Assembly: GCA_039680225.1 (NCBI GenBank) | Contig: JBDKTK010000148.1 | Location: 1 to 7,655, forward strand | Length of the DNA: 7,655 nucleotides | Reading direction: 5' to 3' | Source of the DNA: JBDKTK01 sp039680225 | GTDB taxonomy: Bacteria > Desulfobacterota > Syntrophia > Syntrophales > UBA4778 | In this document: in pieces, positions 6,485-7,655 of the stretch | How positions within the stretch are numbered: position 1 is the stretch's first letter | Layout of the letters: the number at the start of each line of letters is the position of its first letter | Notes under the pieces: model-generated | Seen by the model: only the letters and a program-made list of their open reading frames with translations | Told to the model about the DNA's origin: nothing | Databases searched by the model: none | Made by a program: the position numbers and the translations under genes

Positions 6485-7655
6485 ATGCGAACGGTTAAAA
6501 TCTTTTTAAAAACGGCCGCGTGTTTGTTCATGGTTGCAGTTTTAATCTCCCTGACCCGGGTCCCGGCGATTTCCCAGCCGGAGGTTTCCCCCGGCCAGTC
6601 CGCCGACAAGACCCTCTCCCCCTACTTTTTCGTCCAAAGCGACGACCCCGCGCTGGACAGGCTGCCGCTGAAAGCGACTTCCGCCGACGTCTCCATCTCC
6701 GGGGTCATCGCCGACGTGCGCGTTTCGCAGGTCTACCGCAACGAGGGCAAAAAGGCCCTTGAGGCGATTTATATCTTCCCCGCCTCGACCAGGGCCGCCG
6801 TCTACGGGATGAAGATGACCATCGGCGAACGGGTCATCGAGGCGAAAGTCAACAAGCGCGAGGACGCGCGGCGCGAATACGAGCAGGCCCTTCAGCAGGG
6901 CAAAAGCGCATCGTTGCTCGAACAGCAGCGGCCCAATGTTTTCCAGATGAACGTGGGGAACATTATGCCCGGAGACGAAATCAAAGTGGAACTTAAATAC
7001 ACGGAACTGCTCGTCCCCACGGACGGGATTTACGAATTTGCCTACCCGACGGTCGTCGGCCCCCGCTATTCGAACCAGCCGGCCCAAGGCGCCCCCGATA
7101 CGGCCCGGTGGCTCGAGAACCCCTACCTGCACGAGGGGGAAAACCCCAATTTTACCTTCGACATCGCCGCCTCGATCAAGGCGGGCATGCCGGTAAAAGA
7201 CGTCTCATCCCCATCACATAAGATCAAGGCGGACTTCCGGGAGCCCTCCACGGCCCTCATCAGCCTGGACGGCCCGGATGCGGCAGCGGGCAAGAAGGAC
7301 TTCATCCTGCGCTACCGCCTGGCGGGGGACGGCATCCAGTCCGGCCTGCTGCTGTATGAAGGGCCCAAAGAGAACTTCTTCCTGCTGATGGTCCAGCCCC
7401 CCAGGCGCGTCACGGCCGCTGCCATACCTCCGCGCGAATACATATTCATCGTGGATGTTTCCGGCTCGATGTACGGTTTCCCGCTGGAGATATCCAAGAA
7501 GCTGATGAGAGACCTCGTGGGGAACCTGCGCAACACCGACAGATTCAACGTGCTGCTCTTCTCGGGGGGCTCCGCGCTGTTTGCCGAGGAATCGGTGCAG
7601 GCGACGAGGGAAAATGTCTCCCAGGCAATCAGCTTCATATCCCGGCAGACGGGCG
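6485..7655 (+). CDS. Exported VIT and von Willebrand factor A domain protein, C-terminus beyond the window
   Basis: 390 residues are visible and the frame is open at the right edge. An N-terminal signal peptide or anchor is clear: basic MRTVKIFLK, hydrophobic AACLFMVAVLISL, likely cleavage near VPAIS (27-31), so the protein is exported. A VIT domain covers about 55-180, with typical elements VSISGVIADVRVSQVYRN (69-86), EAIYIFPAS (93-101), REDARREYEQA (125-135) and GDEIKVELKY (163-172). A strand-rich region joins it to a vWA domain from about 317, where the MIDAS motif D324-V-S326-G-S328 is intact for a divalent metal. This VIT + vWA order is that of inter-alpha-trypsin inhibitor heavy chains and bacterial relatives, some of which are sortase substrates; whether this one has a sorting signal or membrane anchor cannot be seen. 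It likely binds a protein or matrix ligand at the envelope. It follows the sigma/anti-sigma pair and has its own ECF-type promoter. Confidence 0.93.
   Translation, partial: MRTVKIFLKTAACLFMVAVLISLTRVPAISQPEVSPGQSADKTLSPYFFVQSDDPALDRLPLKATSADVSISGVIADVRVSQVYRNEGKKALEAIYIFPASTRAAVYGMKMTIGERVIEAKVNKREDARREYEQALQQGKSASLLEQQRPNVFQMNVGNIMPGDEIKVELKYTELLVPTDGIYEFAYPTVVGPRYSNQPAQGAPDTARWLENPYLHEGENPNFTFDIAASIKAGMPVKDVSSPSHKIKADFREPSTALISLDGPDAAAGKKDFILRYRLAGDGIQSGLLLYEGPKENFFLLMVQPPRRVTAAAIPPREYIFIVDVSGSMYGFPLEISKKLMRDLVGNLRNTDRFNVLLFSGGSALFAEESVQATRENVSQAISFISRQTG

Overview
The window reads like a chromosomal segment from a moderately GC-rich Gram-negative bacterium. The coding regions strongly prefer G or C at third codon positions, and the intergenic stretches are AT-richer. 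A long zinc-ribbon/class III cyclase/AAA-ATPase/TPR regulator, an ECF sigma factor with a membrane zinc-finger anti-sigma factor, and an exported VIT/vWA protein with a full-length Shine-Dalgarno sequence together suggest Desulfobacterota (former Deltaproteobacteria), Nitrospirota or a related lineage. This placement is an inference from gene content only. I see no mobile element, CRISPR array, rRNA or tRNA.

Layout. (1) Positions 1-223, minus strand: the 5' part of a gene leaving the window on the left, probably a permuted-papain (YiiX/NlpC-P60-like) hydrolase. (2) Positions 224-606: a divergent AT-rich intergenic region with a sigma70-type promoter firing rightward. (3) Positions 607-3945, plus: a 1112-residue signalling protein with two zinc ribbons, a class III nucleotide cyclase domain, a STAND-like AAA ATPase and a TPR tail. 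(4) Positions 3946-4516: about 570 bases with a probable terminator for the cyclase transcript and, on the minus strand, a small cysteine-rich ORF that may be real. (5) Positions 4517-6312, plus: an ECF sigma factor whose stop overlaps the start of a single-pass anti-sigma factor with a long Ala/Pro/Lys linker and a small C-terminal domain. (6) Positions 6313-6484: a strong 11-bp hairpin, then a near-perfect ECF (sigmaE-type) promoter. (7) From 6485 to the right edge, plus: the first 390 residues of an exported VIT + vWA protein.

How the genes may work together. The sigma and anti-sigma genes form a translationally coupled pair. The promoter before the VIT/vWA gene (GGAACTT, 16-base spacer, TCTAA) is of the class read by ECF sigma factors. 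The simplest model is therefore an envelope-signal module: the anti-sigma factor senses outside the cytoplasm, releases the sigma factor, and the sigma factor switches on the exported VIT/vWA protein. The cyclase/ATPase/TPR protein is a separate transcription unit with its own promoter and terminator, and nothing in the sequence ties it to the sigma module beyond proximity.
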